Below, one piece after another: positions 15,085-22,725 of a DNA stretch of 28,859 nucleotides; position 1 is the first letter of the stretch; each line of letters begins with the position of its first letter. Under the pieces are notes generated by a model, which was not told where the DNA came from, ran no database searches, and saw only the letters and a program-made list of their open reading frames with translations. The position numbers and the translations under genes are program-made. Where the stretch lies: NCBI GenBank assembly GCA_910578115.1, contig CAJTPO010000015.1, positions 15,900-44,758 of the forward strand, read 5' to 3'. Source of the DNA: an uncultured Lachnospiraceae bacterium (GTDB lineage Bacteria; Bacillota; Clostridia; Lachnospirales; Lachnospiraceae).

Positions 15085-17481
15085 ATGTCTGTTTCCATTT
15101 ATACAATGACCCATGTACCCTTTACACCACCGAAAGACCCTGTCTACATCCCGTTACAGGTTGGCCGTGCCCTCCATGACGGCTTCGGATATCAGGGTGA
15201 TGATACCGGTGACAATATTTCCGAAAAGAATCCATACTACAGCGAATTGACCGGATTATACTGGATCTGGAAAAATGTGAGCGTTCCAGGCTATCTCGGG
15301 CTCTGCCATTATCGCAGATATTTCCTGAATGATAACGGCTCACTCATGACAGAAAGCGATTATCTGCGTATCTTCGCACAATATGATGTTATTCTTTCCA
15401 AACCGCAATCCGGTGACTTTGATTACCAGACCGTCTACGGCCGCTCCCATGATATCCGCAATCTGGACATGACCGGACAGGTTATTCGGGAATTGTACCC
15501 CGAGTATTACGCCACCTTCCGGCAAGTGATCGCTGGTACATCCTGTTATGTAGGTAATTTATTTGCTGCACCCAGGATATTATTTAACGCTTATTGTGAA
15601 TGGCTGTTCTCTATCTTTTCCGTGCTGGAGACGCGCATTGATGTCAGTGATTACGACGATTACCATAAGAGAGTATTCGGCTTTCTGTCAGAACAGCTGT
15701 TGATCGTATGGGTGAAACACAACCGGCTTTCCTGTTATGAAGCCCCTGTCGGTCTGCTCCAGGAAAAGGCAGAAACCATAGAACTTAAGAAAAAGCTTCA
15801 GACGCTGTTGCTGGAAGGCACCATCACAGATACCTGGCAGTACCTGTGCAGCGCCCTGGATAAACGTCCCGATCTATCACTGGAACTGTCCGATTTCAGT
15901 CAGGACTTGACCGCCATCGAGCATATCCTCAATATATGCAGGATCGAAGAGGAAGAGGGACTGCCGACGCTTTTACAATTTTCAAGAGATCTGGGCACAT
16001 TGCTTAGACATTTCCGTCTGCTGCTTTCAATTCTTGGCCATATGCAGAACAACACCGCCACAGACGAGGAAATCCGTTATCTCCTGGACTGCCGCATCTC
16101 TTATAAAGCGATCGTTTATATGATGCAAAATTTTAATCTGCTTTCCGATACTCCGCAGATATGGCTGAACACTTTCGCTCTCATTTATGCGAACGCCGGA
16201 GAATATCTGGCCTCTTTGTCTTTTCTGGATGAAGCCCTTGCCGTCTGCGAGACAAACAGAAATACTTTACACAATATCATCACCATACTGGAGCGTATGG
16301 GACAGACAGATCTCACTGCGGAATACCGTCAGCTTTATCATGCTGCTCCCAGAAGAATCGTAATTTTTATGGGCGGCACTATTCCTGTACTAAACTATCT
16401 GGCCGAGCAATATGCAGCCAGCGCTGAAGCTCTTGGTTGTACGGTTTTCCGTTATGATAAGTCCGACATGGAACAAAGTTATCAAAATCTGCTTCTGTTC
16501 CGCGAATATGGACTGGATGCCGCCATCGTCTTTAATAATATCGGTTTCCAGATGTTTCTCGGCTCTGGCAAAAGCCTGTGGGATCAATGGGATATTCCCT
16601 GTTACAATATAATCGTAGACCATCCCATGTTTTATGCAGACACATTGGATCATGCTCCTCAAAACGGCGTTGTCGTCTGTGCAGACCGTAATCACTGCAA
16701 TTACATTGACCGCTTCTACCCAACCGTGGGTAAAACCATATTCCTTCCCACTGCCGGACAATGCCTGAAACCGTTTGCCGAATTGAAACCATTTGCCGAA
16801 CGTTCCATCGATGTGCTTTTTATCGGCACCTATAAATACGATGACAGTTTTACCTATACGCCATTCGATATGCAGCTGACAGAGGAACTGATCCGACATC
16901 CCGAAAGAACCTTTGAAGATACTGTAGAACATTGCCTTCCGGCACATCAAACCAGTCTGTCCGAAGATAAGCTGAAAGAATTGATTGAGAAACACTGCTT
17001 CGTTGATACCAATACCGGCGCCCTGTTTCGCCTGAATATCCTCCGGACTCTGGTTAATGCAGGAATCACCATTACCGTATATGGAGATCGTTTTGAAATG
17101 ACCGATCTGCCGAACCATCCTGACTTTATCTACAAGGGACGATGTTCCACAGAAGAAGGAATCCGCCTCATGGAAGACAGCAAGATCGTCCTGAACCAGC
17201 TGGCATGGTTCAAAGCCGGCTCCAGCGAAAGAATCTATGAGGCCATGCTGCAGGGCGCCGTCTCACTCACTGACGCCAGCACATATTTAAGAGAAACTTT
17301 TGTTGAAGATGTAGATATCAAATTCTATTCCCTGGCGCACCTGGATGTCCTGCCGGATCTTGTCCGCTCCATCCTCAATGATCCCGCGCGCACGGAAATG
17401 CTGCGGACCAATGCCTACAATAAAGCCGCCCGTCAGCATACATGGCTGCATCGCACAGAAACGTTGCTTGCAGACCTGTAA
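15085..17481 (+). CDS. Large multidomain glycosyltransferase: DUF4422, helical module, TPR-like, CgeB-like GT
   Basis: 798 residues, the only plus-strand gene inside the island. Residues 1-225 are DUF4422-like, with the hallmark YLGLCHYRRYF (70-80); this domain occurs in capsule and glycan transferases. Residues about 234-350 resemble the helical module of the 8938 and 12254 genes (EEEEGLPTLLQFSRDLGTLLRHFRLLLSIL pattern). Residues 358-420 look TPR-like. Residues about 424-798 are a CgeB-type GT with IIVDHPMFYAD, IDVLFIGTYKYDD, SKIVLNQLAWFKAGSSERI and YEAMLQGAVSL. I chose ATG 15085 because GTGAGG lies 5 bp upstream and contains the alternative GTG at 15073. It meets the next gene tail to tail with a 2-bp gap and no terminator. 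Confidence 0.85.
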   Translation: MSVSIYTMTHVPFTPPKDPVYIPLQVGRALHDGFGYQGDDTGDNISEKNPYYSELTGLYWIWKNVSVPGYLGLCHYRRYFLNDNGSLMTESDYLRIFAQYDVILSKPQSGDFDYQTVYGRSHDIRNLDMTGQVIRELYPEYYATFRQVIAGTSCYVGNLFAAPRILFNAYCEWLFSIFSVLETRIDVSDYDDYHKRVFGFLSEQLLIVWVKHNRLSCYEAPVGLLQEKAETIELKKKLQTLLLEGTITDTWQYLCSALDKRPDLSLELSDFSQDLTAIEHILNICRIEEEEGLPTLLQFSRDLGTLLRHFRLLLSILGHMQNNTATDEEIRYLLDCRISYKAIVYMMQNFNLLSDTPQIWLNTFALIYANAGEYLASLSFLDEALAVCETNRNTLHNIITILERMGQTDLTAEYRQLYHAAPRRIVIFMGGTIPVLNYLAEQYAASAEALGCTVFRYDKSDMEQSYQNLLLFREYGLDAAIVFNNIGFQMFLGSGKSLWDQWDIPCYNIIVDHPMFYADTLDHAPQNGVVVCADRNHCNYIDRFYPTVGKTIFLPTAGQCLKPFAELKPFAERSIDVLFIGTYKYDDSFTYTPFDMQLTEELIRHPERTFEDTVEHCLPAHQTSLSEDKLKELIEKHCFVDTNTGALFRLNILRTLVNAGITITVYGDRFEMTDLPNHPDFIYKGRCSTEEGIRLMEDSKIVLNQLAWFKAGSSERIYEAMLQGAVSLTDASTYLRETFVEDVDIKFYSLAHLDVLPDLVRSILNDPARTEMLRTNAYNKAARQHTWLHRTETLLADL

Positions 17482-17483
17482 AC

Positions 17484-18305
17484 CTATAATTCAAAATCTC
17501 TTGTCAATAATTCCTCGATTGCTTCCTGTACCCCATGTCTACAGGCAAGATCCAGGATATCTGCTTTTACCACATCCAGTATTCCAAATGCCGCCATCTC
17601 CCGGCGGTATTTGGACACAATATAGCAACCGCTCACAAGCTGATCCCCCACCCTGCATGTGAGGCTGTCTGCCGTCTTATGCACTTCCACTAATACTTCA
17701 TCTACCAGCCCGATCTTCCACGCTCTGGCAATCCGCAGAACCAGTTCATAATCTTCAATGCAGCGCAGAGTTTCTTTGAATCCTCCAGATTGCATCAGAC
17801 ACTCCCTGCGGGCCAATATGGTCGGTGTCCCGATCACATTCTGTCTGAGCAGGAATCGAAACATATCACCTTCCAAAAGACCTCTGTCATATTCATAAGA
17901 AGGCACACAGAATCTCCCTCTTCCTTCTCCGCGTTCTCCCGCCATCCTGCAGTAGACCAGGCCGACCTCCGGAGGAAGTTCCTGCATCCTCTGCATCTGC
18001 AGTTCCAGCTTACAGCGCTTCCATTCATCATCACTGTCCAGAAAAGCCACATAATCGTATCTGCTTTCCCGTATCCCTACATTTCTGGCATATCCGGCTC
18101 CATGATTTCCTTCCAGCCTGATATATCGGATTCGCTCGTCAGCAAACTGCTCCACAACCATCCGCGTTTGATCGGTCGAACCGTCATCCACAATGATGAT
18201 CTCATACCCCTCATAAGTCTGGCACAAAATACTGCGGACAGCCCTGCCGATCACCGACTCTCTGTTATAAGTGGGTAGAACAATACTGATTTTCTCTTCC
18301 ATCAT
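17484..18305 (-). CDS. GT2 family glycosyltransferase directly downstream of flagellin 1 (copy 1 of 2)
   Basis: 273 residues, a short GT2: SIVLPTYNRESVIGRAVRSI, VDDGSTDQT (39-47), GYARNVGI, and the metal site LDSDDEW (89-95). The C-terminal half has QNVIGTPTILARRECL, GGFKETLRCIEDYELVLRIA and VDEVLVEVHK. It aligns end to end, including the C-terminal Glu-Leu, with the gene at 27094-27912. Both copies lie right behind a flagellin gene and its terminator. The ATG is only 25 bp past the flagellin terminator hairpin, so there is no room for a separate promoter and expression probably depends on read-through from the flagellin transcript. AAGAAGGA supplies the ribosome site. Two adjacent ATGs (18305, 18302) are possible starts. 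Confidence 0.9.
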   Translation of the reverse strand: MMEEKISIVLPTYNRESVIGRAVRSILCQTYEGYEIIIVDDGSTDQTRMVVEQFADERIRYIRLEGNHGAGYARNVGIRESRYDYVAFLDSDDEWKRCKLELQMQRMQELPPEVGLVYCRMAGERGEGRGRFCVPSYEYDRGLLEGDMFRFLLRQNVIGTPTILARRECLMQSGGFKETLRCIEDYELVLRIARAWKIGLVDEVLVEVHKTADSLTCRVGDQLVSGCYIVSKYRREMAAFGILDVVKADILDLACRHGVQEAIEELLTRDFEL

Positions 18306-18323
18306 CGATTATATCCTTCTTAA

Positions 18324-18358
18324 GTCAAAAACAAAGGCCGACATATGTCAGCCTTTGT
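18324..18358 (-). terminator. Intrinsic terminator of flagellin gene 1
   Basis: A self-complementary 28-bp stretch (18331-18358) centred on CATATG; its one imperfection becomes a G-U pair in the minus-strand RNA. It is followed by a short T-run (GTTTTTGAC). It stands 31 bp beyond the flagellin stop codon. Confidence 0.8.
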
Positions 18359-18388
18359 CCGTTCTGCATTACATTACACTTTCTGTTA

Positions 18389-19441
18389 TTAGCCAAGCAG
18401 AGACAGTGCCAACTGATTGGACTGATTTGCCTGTGACAACATGGATGTACCAGCCTGCTGCAGGATGTTGTTGTTAGCGTATTTAACCATCTCTGTAGCA
18501 ATATCCGTATCACGGATTGCTGCTTCCGCAGATGTGGTGTTCTCTACGATATTATCCAGATTGCTGATGGTATGGTCAAGTCTGTTCTGGATTGCACCAA
18601 GGTTGGAACGCTGCTCGGATACATCTTTGATCGCATGCTTCGCAAAGGCATTCAATGCTGCAAAGTCTGCTGCCGTAGGCGCATGATCATTATCAATCGC
18701 CTTATCAGCTGCAACTGCAGTACCGCCATTACCAGCCGTGATATCCGTATCAACAATCTTATCGCTCTTAAAGTCATAGAACTTCTTCAACATATCCAGT
18801 GTCAGATAGTTGGTGTCGCCTTCCACATACAACTCATTCGCATCAGCAGATTCTGCTCCGGCTGTTGTTGTGGCTGCCTTCTCACCGGTCTCAACGTTCG
18901 CCGTACCAAAGGTAACCTTGCCGTGAACCGCACTCGCAATCAGCTCATTGGTGTTCATGTTCTTGATGCTGACAGAAATATGCTGGCCGGACTCTGCTCC
19001 AACCTGTAGACCTTTGTTAGAGAAAGAACCATCCAACAGACTCTGCTCATTGAATGTAGTCGTGCTCTGTACGCGGTCGATCTCGCTCATCAGCTGCTTA
19101 ACCTCAGCCTGGATATAGCTGCGGTCTGTGGATGTCAGTGTACCGTTCTCACCTTTAACAGCCAGCTCATTCATTCTCTGCAGCATATCCTGTACTTCAT
19201 TCAACGCGCCTTCTGCTGTCTGTACGCAGGAGATACCGTCCTGAGCGTTTGCAGATGCCTGAGTCAGTCCGCGGATCTGTCTTCTCATCTTCTCGGATAT
19301 GGATAAGCCTGCCGCATCATCTGCTGCACGGTTAATCTTGTATCCGGAAGATAATTTCTCTGTGGACTTAGCCTGTGCCTTTGTGGTAAGGCCCAGCATT
19401 CTGTTAGAGTTCATTGCTGTAATGTTGTGTTGTACTACCAT
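18389..19441 (-). CDS. Flagellin (copy 1)
   Basis: 350 residues; the filament subunit, exported by the flagellar type III apparatus without a signal peptide. The N-terminal D0/D1 region is typical (VVQHNITAMNSNRML, KSTEKLSSGYKINRAADDAAGLSIS, residues 2-60), and so is the C-terminus (RLDHTISNLDNIVENTTSAE, ILQQAGTSMLSQANQSNQLAL). Residues about 165-265 are variable, Thr/Ser/Ala-rich, and differ from copy 2; this surface-exposed part is where O-glycans are normally attached. I chose ATG 19441: AAGGAGG lies 8 bp upstream and the protein then begins at the conserved flagellin N-terminus. A sigma-D type promoter sits 129 bp upstream and the leader carries a GGGA-loop hairpin. Its neighbours are glycosyltransferases on both sides. 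Confidence 0.97.
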   Translation of the reverse strand: MVVQHNITAMNSNRMLGLTTKAQAKSTEKLSSGYKINRAADDAAGLSISEKMRRQIRGLTQASANAQDGISCVQTAEGALNEVQDMLQRMNELAVKGENGTLTSTDRSYIQAEVKQLMSEIDRVQSTTTFNEQSLLDGSFSNKGLQVGAESGQHISVSIKNMNTNELIASAVHGKVTFGTANVETGEKAATTTAGAESADANELYVEGDTNYLTLDMLKKFYDFKSDKIVDTDITAGNGGTAVAADKAIDNDHAPTAADFAALNAFAKHAIKDVSEQRSNLGAIQNRLDHTISNLDNIVENTTSAEAAIRDTDIATEMVKYANNNILQQAGTSMLSQANQSNQLALSLLG

Positions 19442-19465
19442 AATATATTCCTCCTTGAATAATAT

Positions 19466-19481
19466 GTGGCTTCCCTGCCAC
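19466..19481 (-). promoter_or_regulatory. Candidate CsrA-type hairpin in the flagellin leader
   Basis: In the minus-strand RNA GUGGC-AGGGAA-GCCAC forms a 5-bp stem with GGGA in the loop, 10 nt upstream of the AAGGAGGA ribosome site (19449-19456), which provides a second GGA. In Bacillus subtilis, hag mRNA is repressed by CsrA bound to two GGA sites, one in an upstream hairpin and one at the ribosome site. The arrangement here is the same in outline. Confidence 0.5.
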
Positions 19482-19569
19482 TGGTCAGCTTCCATGTAAC
19501 GAAAACGCCGGCTCGTACGCTGCCATCTGTCCCATTACCCCGCTGTAAGTAAATAATTACTTATAATTT

Positions 19570-19596
19570 ATATCGGCCATTTCTTTTTATACTTTA
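19570..19596 (-). promoter_or_regulatory. Sigma-D (sigma-28) flagellar promoter of flagellin gene 1
   Basis: Minus strand TAAA (19593-19596), exactly 15 bp, then GCCGATAT (19570-19577), a full match to the sigma-28/SigD consensus TAAA-N15-GCCGATAT. Transcription would start near 19563, giving a leader of about 120 nt that contains a TAAGTAA/TTACTTA hairpin near its 5' end and the GGGA hairpin near its 3' end. Confidence 0.9.
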
Positions 19597-19638
19597 GTTA
19601 CATTTCTTCTATAAATAATATCTAATATCATATTAAAG

Positions 19639-20658
19639 TCATTCCTGCTCCGTTTTCAGCACATCAATCACATATTCCTGCTCTCTTATGATCTCCTTAT
19701 ACTCCTCCAGTTTCGATGTCAGGCTCTTTATCTCAGCTTTCTGCGAATTGACGACTGCCCTCAGGTTCTCATTTTCCTGGGACATGGCGATATCTTTAGA
19801 GGAAAAGTAATCCGGGGCTGCTTTCTGCATGACCATCGCAAGCTCACCTGCCGACTGCTCCGGCGCCGTCATCACGCTCTGGTCATACTGCAGAGCGATC
19901 ATAAACTGCTGGCTGTTCTGCACACAGGGCCAGAAAGCAGTACAACGAAACGGAAGAAGACCCGCACGTATACAATCATACAAAAATTTCAGGAAATCCA
20001 TGTCCGTGAACGGCCAATAATGGACATCATCCATTTTGGCTCCCTGCAATGCCTGTTCATAATGTCTGACTGCCTTCTCAAACGATGTTTTCGGCAGATG
20101 ATCCAAAATTCCGTCTTTCCTCCAAAAGAGCGAAGGGCTGTTCTCCGGAACAACCGAATAATAGAAATCAAGGACCATCGGCGCGTTCTGAACAGAACCG
20201 TTACGGAATACATTATAGGCATCACGGAAAGAGGCTGATGTCCTGAAATGATCGAAGCAATATCTTTTATCCGGGTAAATAATACAGAAAATCCCGCCCG
20301 GCTTCAAAACGGTACTCAGATCACGCAGCGCAAAGATCAAATCATCCATATGTTCCAAAACATGCGATGCGATCACACAGTCAAATTTTTCCACTTCTGC
20401 AAATGTTTTCTCGTAGTTTTCCTTGATCACATAATCAATCGGTACTATCGTTTTCGGATCGACCATGATTCCCGTTGCTTCTAAATAATCATTACCGGAA
20501 TAAAGCTTCCTGACATCTTCTGTGGAACGGATGTCACAGTAAAACGTATTGGGATAAATGCTCTTATCCGCTATCGGCCTGTTTAAAGGTCCCAGCTCCA
20601 ATATTCTCCTGGATCTGTCCTCAACAAGACTTTGAAAAAAATATATTCTTGGATCCAT
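19639..20658 (-). CDS. SAM-dependent methyltransferase with C-terminal coiled coil
   Basis: 339 residues. A class I methyltransferase fold: ILELGPLNRP (motif I, residues 19-28), FDCVIASHVLEHMDD (about 92-106) and LKPGGIFCIIYPD. The region with RYCFDHFRTSASFRDAY resembles methyltransferases found in polysaccharide loci. Residues about 296-339 form a heptad-rich coiled coil (NLRAVVNSQKAEIKSLTSKL), likely for oligomerisation or docking to a transferase. The likely role is O- or N-methylation of a glycan sugar; the substrate is unknown. The ATG at 20658 has AGGAGG 6 bp upstream; the GTG at 20706, which would overlap the previous stop, has none. It is the last gene before the flagellin 1 promoter, with no clear terminator. 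Confidence 0.85.
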   Translation of the reverse strand: MDPRIYFFQSLVEDRSRRILELGPLNRPIADKSIYPNTFYCDIRSTEDVRKLYSGNDYLEATGIMVDPKTIVPIDYVIKENYEKTFAEVEKFDCVIASHVLEHMDDLIFALRDLSTVLKPGGIFCIIYPDKRYCFDHFRTSASFRDAYNVFRNGSVQNAPMVLDFYYSVVPENSPSLFWRKDGILDHLPKTSFEKAVRHYEQALQGAKMDDVHYWPFTDMDFLKFLYDCIRAGLLPFRCTAFWPCVQNSQQFMIALQYDQSVMTAPEQSAGELAMVMQKAAPDYFSSKDIAMSQENENLRAVVNSQKAEIKSLTSKLEEYKEIIREQEYVIDVLKTEQE

Positions 20659-20702
20659 TACATACCTCCTGTAAATTTTCTTGTCAAAAAGTCCTTTTCC
20701 TA

Positions 20703-21818
20703 TCACTTGCCCCAGACTTTTCTGTCTATGATAGATGTATAACTCTGAATGATCCTGATCACCTTATCCGATACATTAATATCGCTGTAGTCAGGTACTT
20801 CTTCTGCCATTCCGGACATATTGACTGCCATATCCACCGCCTGTAAAATAGATGTACAGTCGATACCGCCAATGATAAAGGCTCCCTTATCCAACGCCTC
20901 CGGCCTCTCTGTCGAAGTCCTGATACACACTGCCGGAAATCTGCTCACAGCCGCCTCCTCCGGCATGGTACCACTGTCGGAAACAACACAGAAGGCCTTC
21001 CGCATCAGCCTGCTGTAATCAGAAAAGGCAAAGGGCGGCATCTCCCGCACAAGCGGATGAAATTGAAATCCTCTCTGCTCTATGAGTCTGGCACTTCTCG
21101 GATGCATGGAGTAGATCACCGGCATCTGATAGTGTTCTGCCATACTGTTGACTGCACTCATCAGCGAAAGGAAATTCTTCTCAATGTCAATATTCTCTTC
21201 TCTGTGCGCCGACAGGATAATATAATGCCCCTCTTCAAGCCCCAACTCCTTCAGGATCTTACTGCCCGCTATCCTCTCCTCATTCACATGAATGATCTCT
21301 CTCATAGGGGAACCGGTCACATAGATATGCTCTTTCCTCACTCCTTCTGCGAGCAGATACCGTCTTGCGTGTTCCGTATAGGGAAGGTTCACATCAGAAA
21401 TATGATCTACAATCCTGCGATTTGTCTCCTCCGGCAAATTCTCATCGAAACATCTGTTGCCGGCTTCCATATGGAAAATCGGTATTTTCAACCGCTTCGC
21501 AGAGATTGCCGACAATGCCGAATTGGTATCCCCAAGAATCAACAGCGCATCCGGCCTCTCCTCCAGCATTACCGCATAGCTCCTGGAGATGATATTTCCC
21601 AGTGTCTCACCCAGATCCTGTCCCACAACATCAAGATAACGGTCTGGTTTCCTAAGCCCAAGATCTTCGTAAAAAATATCGTTCAATCTGCTGTCATAGT
21701 TCTGTCCGGTATGGACAAAAACATGTTCAAAATGAACATCCGCTTTCTTGATCGTCTCTGACAGGCGGATCAATTCCGGCCGGGTTCCTACAATCGTCAT
21801 GACTTTCAGTTTTTTCAT
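20703..21818 (-). CDS. UDP-GlcNAc 2-epimerase-like enzyme, QnlB/FnlC/Cap5G type
   Basis: 371 residues, non-hydrolysing UDP-HexNAc 2-epimerase fold. Landmarks are VMTIVGTRPELIRLS (6-20), HTGQNYD (36-42), GDTNS (96-100), HMEAGNRCFDENLPEETNRR (116-135), SAHREENID and SDSGTMPEEAA. The HMEAGNRCFD form (rather than HVEAGLR of WecB) marks the subgroup that finishes UDP-N-acetyl-L-fucosamine or L-quinovosamine synthesis by inverting C-2. The RmlD-like reductase 16 bp upstream fits the preceding step. The ATG at 21818 has AGGAGG 9 bp upstream; the longer frame to 21869 overlaps the neighbour and lacks support. A plain WecB (ManNAc) function remains possible. Confidence 0.88.
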   Translation of the reverse strand: MKKLKVMTIVGTRPELIRLSETIKKADVHFEHVFVHTGQNYDSRLNDIFYEDLGLRKPDRYLDVVGQDLGETLGNIISRSYAVMLEERPDALLILGDTNSALSAISAKRLKIPIFHMEAGNRCFDENLPEETNRRIVDHISDVNLPYTEHARRYLLAEGVRKEHIYVTGSPMREIIHVNEERIAGSKILKELGLEEGHYIILSAHREENIDIEKNFLSLMSAVNSMAEHYQMPVIYSMHPRSARLIEQRGFQFHPLVREMPPFAFSDYSRLMRKAFCVVSDSGTMPEEAAVSRFPAVCIRTSTERPEALDKGAFIIGGIDCTSILQAVDMAVNMSGMAEEVPDYSDINVSDKVIRIIQSYTSIIDRKVWGK

Positions 21819-21834
21819 ACGTCTGTTCCTCCTG

Positions 21835-22725
21835 TCACGCTCTGAAATACTGACTGTACAGCTGTGCATGATCCTTTATCCATTCCGCCATCTCTTTAAT
21901 CATCACCTCATAGGACGGTACCTGATGCAATAGTTCTCTTCTGGTATCCACCAGTGATTTGTCATTGATAAAGGAACCATTCTGGTGAATAACAGTTCTA
22001 TTGTCATTCATATATTGATTAAAAAGACACAGTAATTCATATTTGGAGATAACCTCATTATTGACAAGATGATAAAGACCCGTCAGATTCTGCCTTACCG
22101 CACTGTCAATGGCCTTCGCCAGCTCCAGTGTAGTAACGCCGGACCAGATCACTTCCGTAAATCCGTTCACAAAACCCGACTGACTCATAAACCAGTGAAA
22201 CAGACCAATCCCGTCAGGCTTTAATTCCGGTCCCACGATCGAAGTCCGCAGCGTCAGGTTCTTTCCATTTATACCCCCCCCCAGTTCTCCCAGAGCCTTT
22301 GTTCTCCCATAATAGGACTCCGCGTCCGGATGACTCGTCTCCGTATACTTCCCTGTATTACCTGTAAACACACAATCCGAGCTGATATGAATTACCCTGG
22401 TCTTCCTGTCCTCCACACATTCTTCCAACAAATGTGGCAAAACACTGTTGATATATATTCCTTCCGCCAGCTTCGCGTCAACTGCTTTATTCAAAATACC
22501 GATGCAGTTGATCACCACATCGTATTCCGTACTCTCCAAAACATTCCGCACAAGTCCTGTATCCAGTGCATTACCTTCAATACAAGGAAACAGTGCATTA
22601 CTTTTTTTAACAAATCCCGTGACCTCATGCCCCTGCTCCATTAAGTATAAGGCTACCATATGCCCTGCCATTCCATTTGCTCCAAATACGATCGTTTTCA
22701 TACGCTGCTGCTGCCCTCCATCCAT
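21835..22725 (-). CDS. RmlD-like SDR sugar-nucleotide reductase (QnlA/WbvR type)
   Basis: 296 residues, extended short-chain dehydrogenase. The NAD(P)-binding GANGMAGH is at about residues 15-22, HISSDCVFTG marks the catalytic Ser region, and YYGRTKALGE carries the Tyr-x-x-x-Lys pair. VVINCIGILNKAVD and the C-terminal DTRRELLHQVPSYE resemble reductases that act on a 4-keto sugar before a 2-epimerase in L-QuiNAc pathways. It lacks the C-terminal cupin of Cap5F/FnlB, which favours QuiNAc over FucNAc. The first ATG (22725) directly follows the upstream stop (TAAATG) with AGGA 4 bp before; an ATG at 22701 is an alternative that begins at the beta-strand but has a distant GGAGG. The partner FnlA-type dehydratase is not in the window. 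Confidence 0.82.
   Translation of the reverse strand: MDGGQQQRMKTIVFGANGMAGHMVALYLMEQGHEVTGFVKKSNALFPCIEGNALDTGLVRNVLESTEYDVVINCIGILNKAVDAKLAEGIYINSVLPHLLEECVEDRKTRVIHISSDCVFTGNTGKYTETSHPDAESYYGRTKALGELGGGINGKNLTLRTSIVGPELKPDGIGLFHWFMSQSGFVNGFTEVIWSGVTTLELAKAIDSAVRQNLTGLYHLVNNEVISKYELLCLFNQYMNDNRTVIHQNGSFINDKSLVDTRRELLHQVPSYEVMIKEMAEWIKDHAQLYSQYFRA

Noticed and set aside
21057..21761. Long plus-strand open frame (234 codons) opposite the 2-epimerase gene
   Set aside because: It is antisense to a clear enzyme with family motifs, shows no recognisable domain and no convincing ribosome site; similar shadow frames lie opposite most minus-strand genes here.
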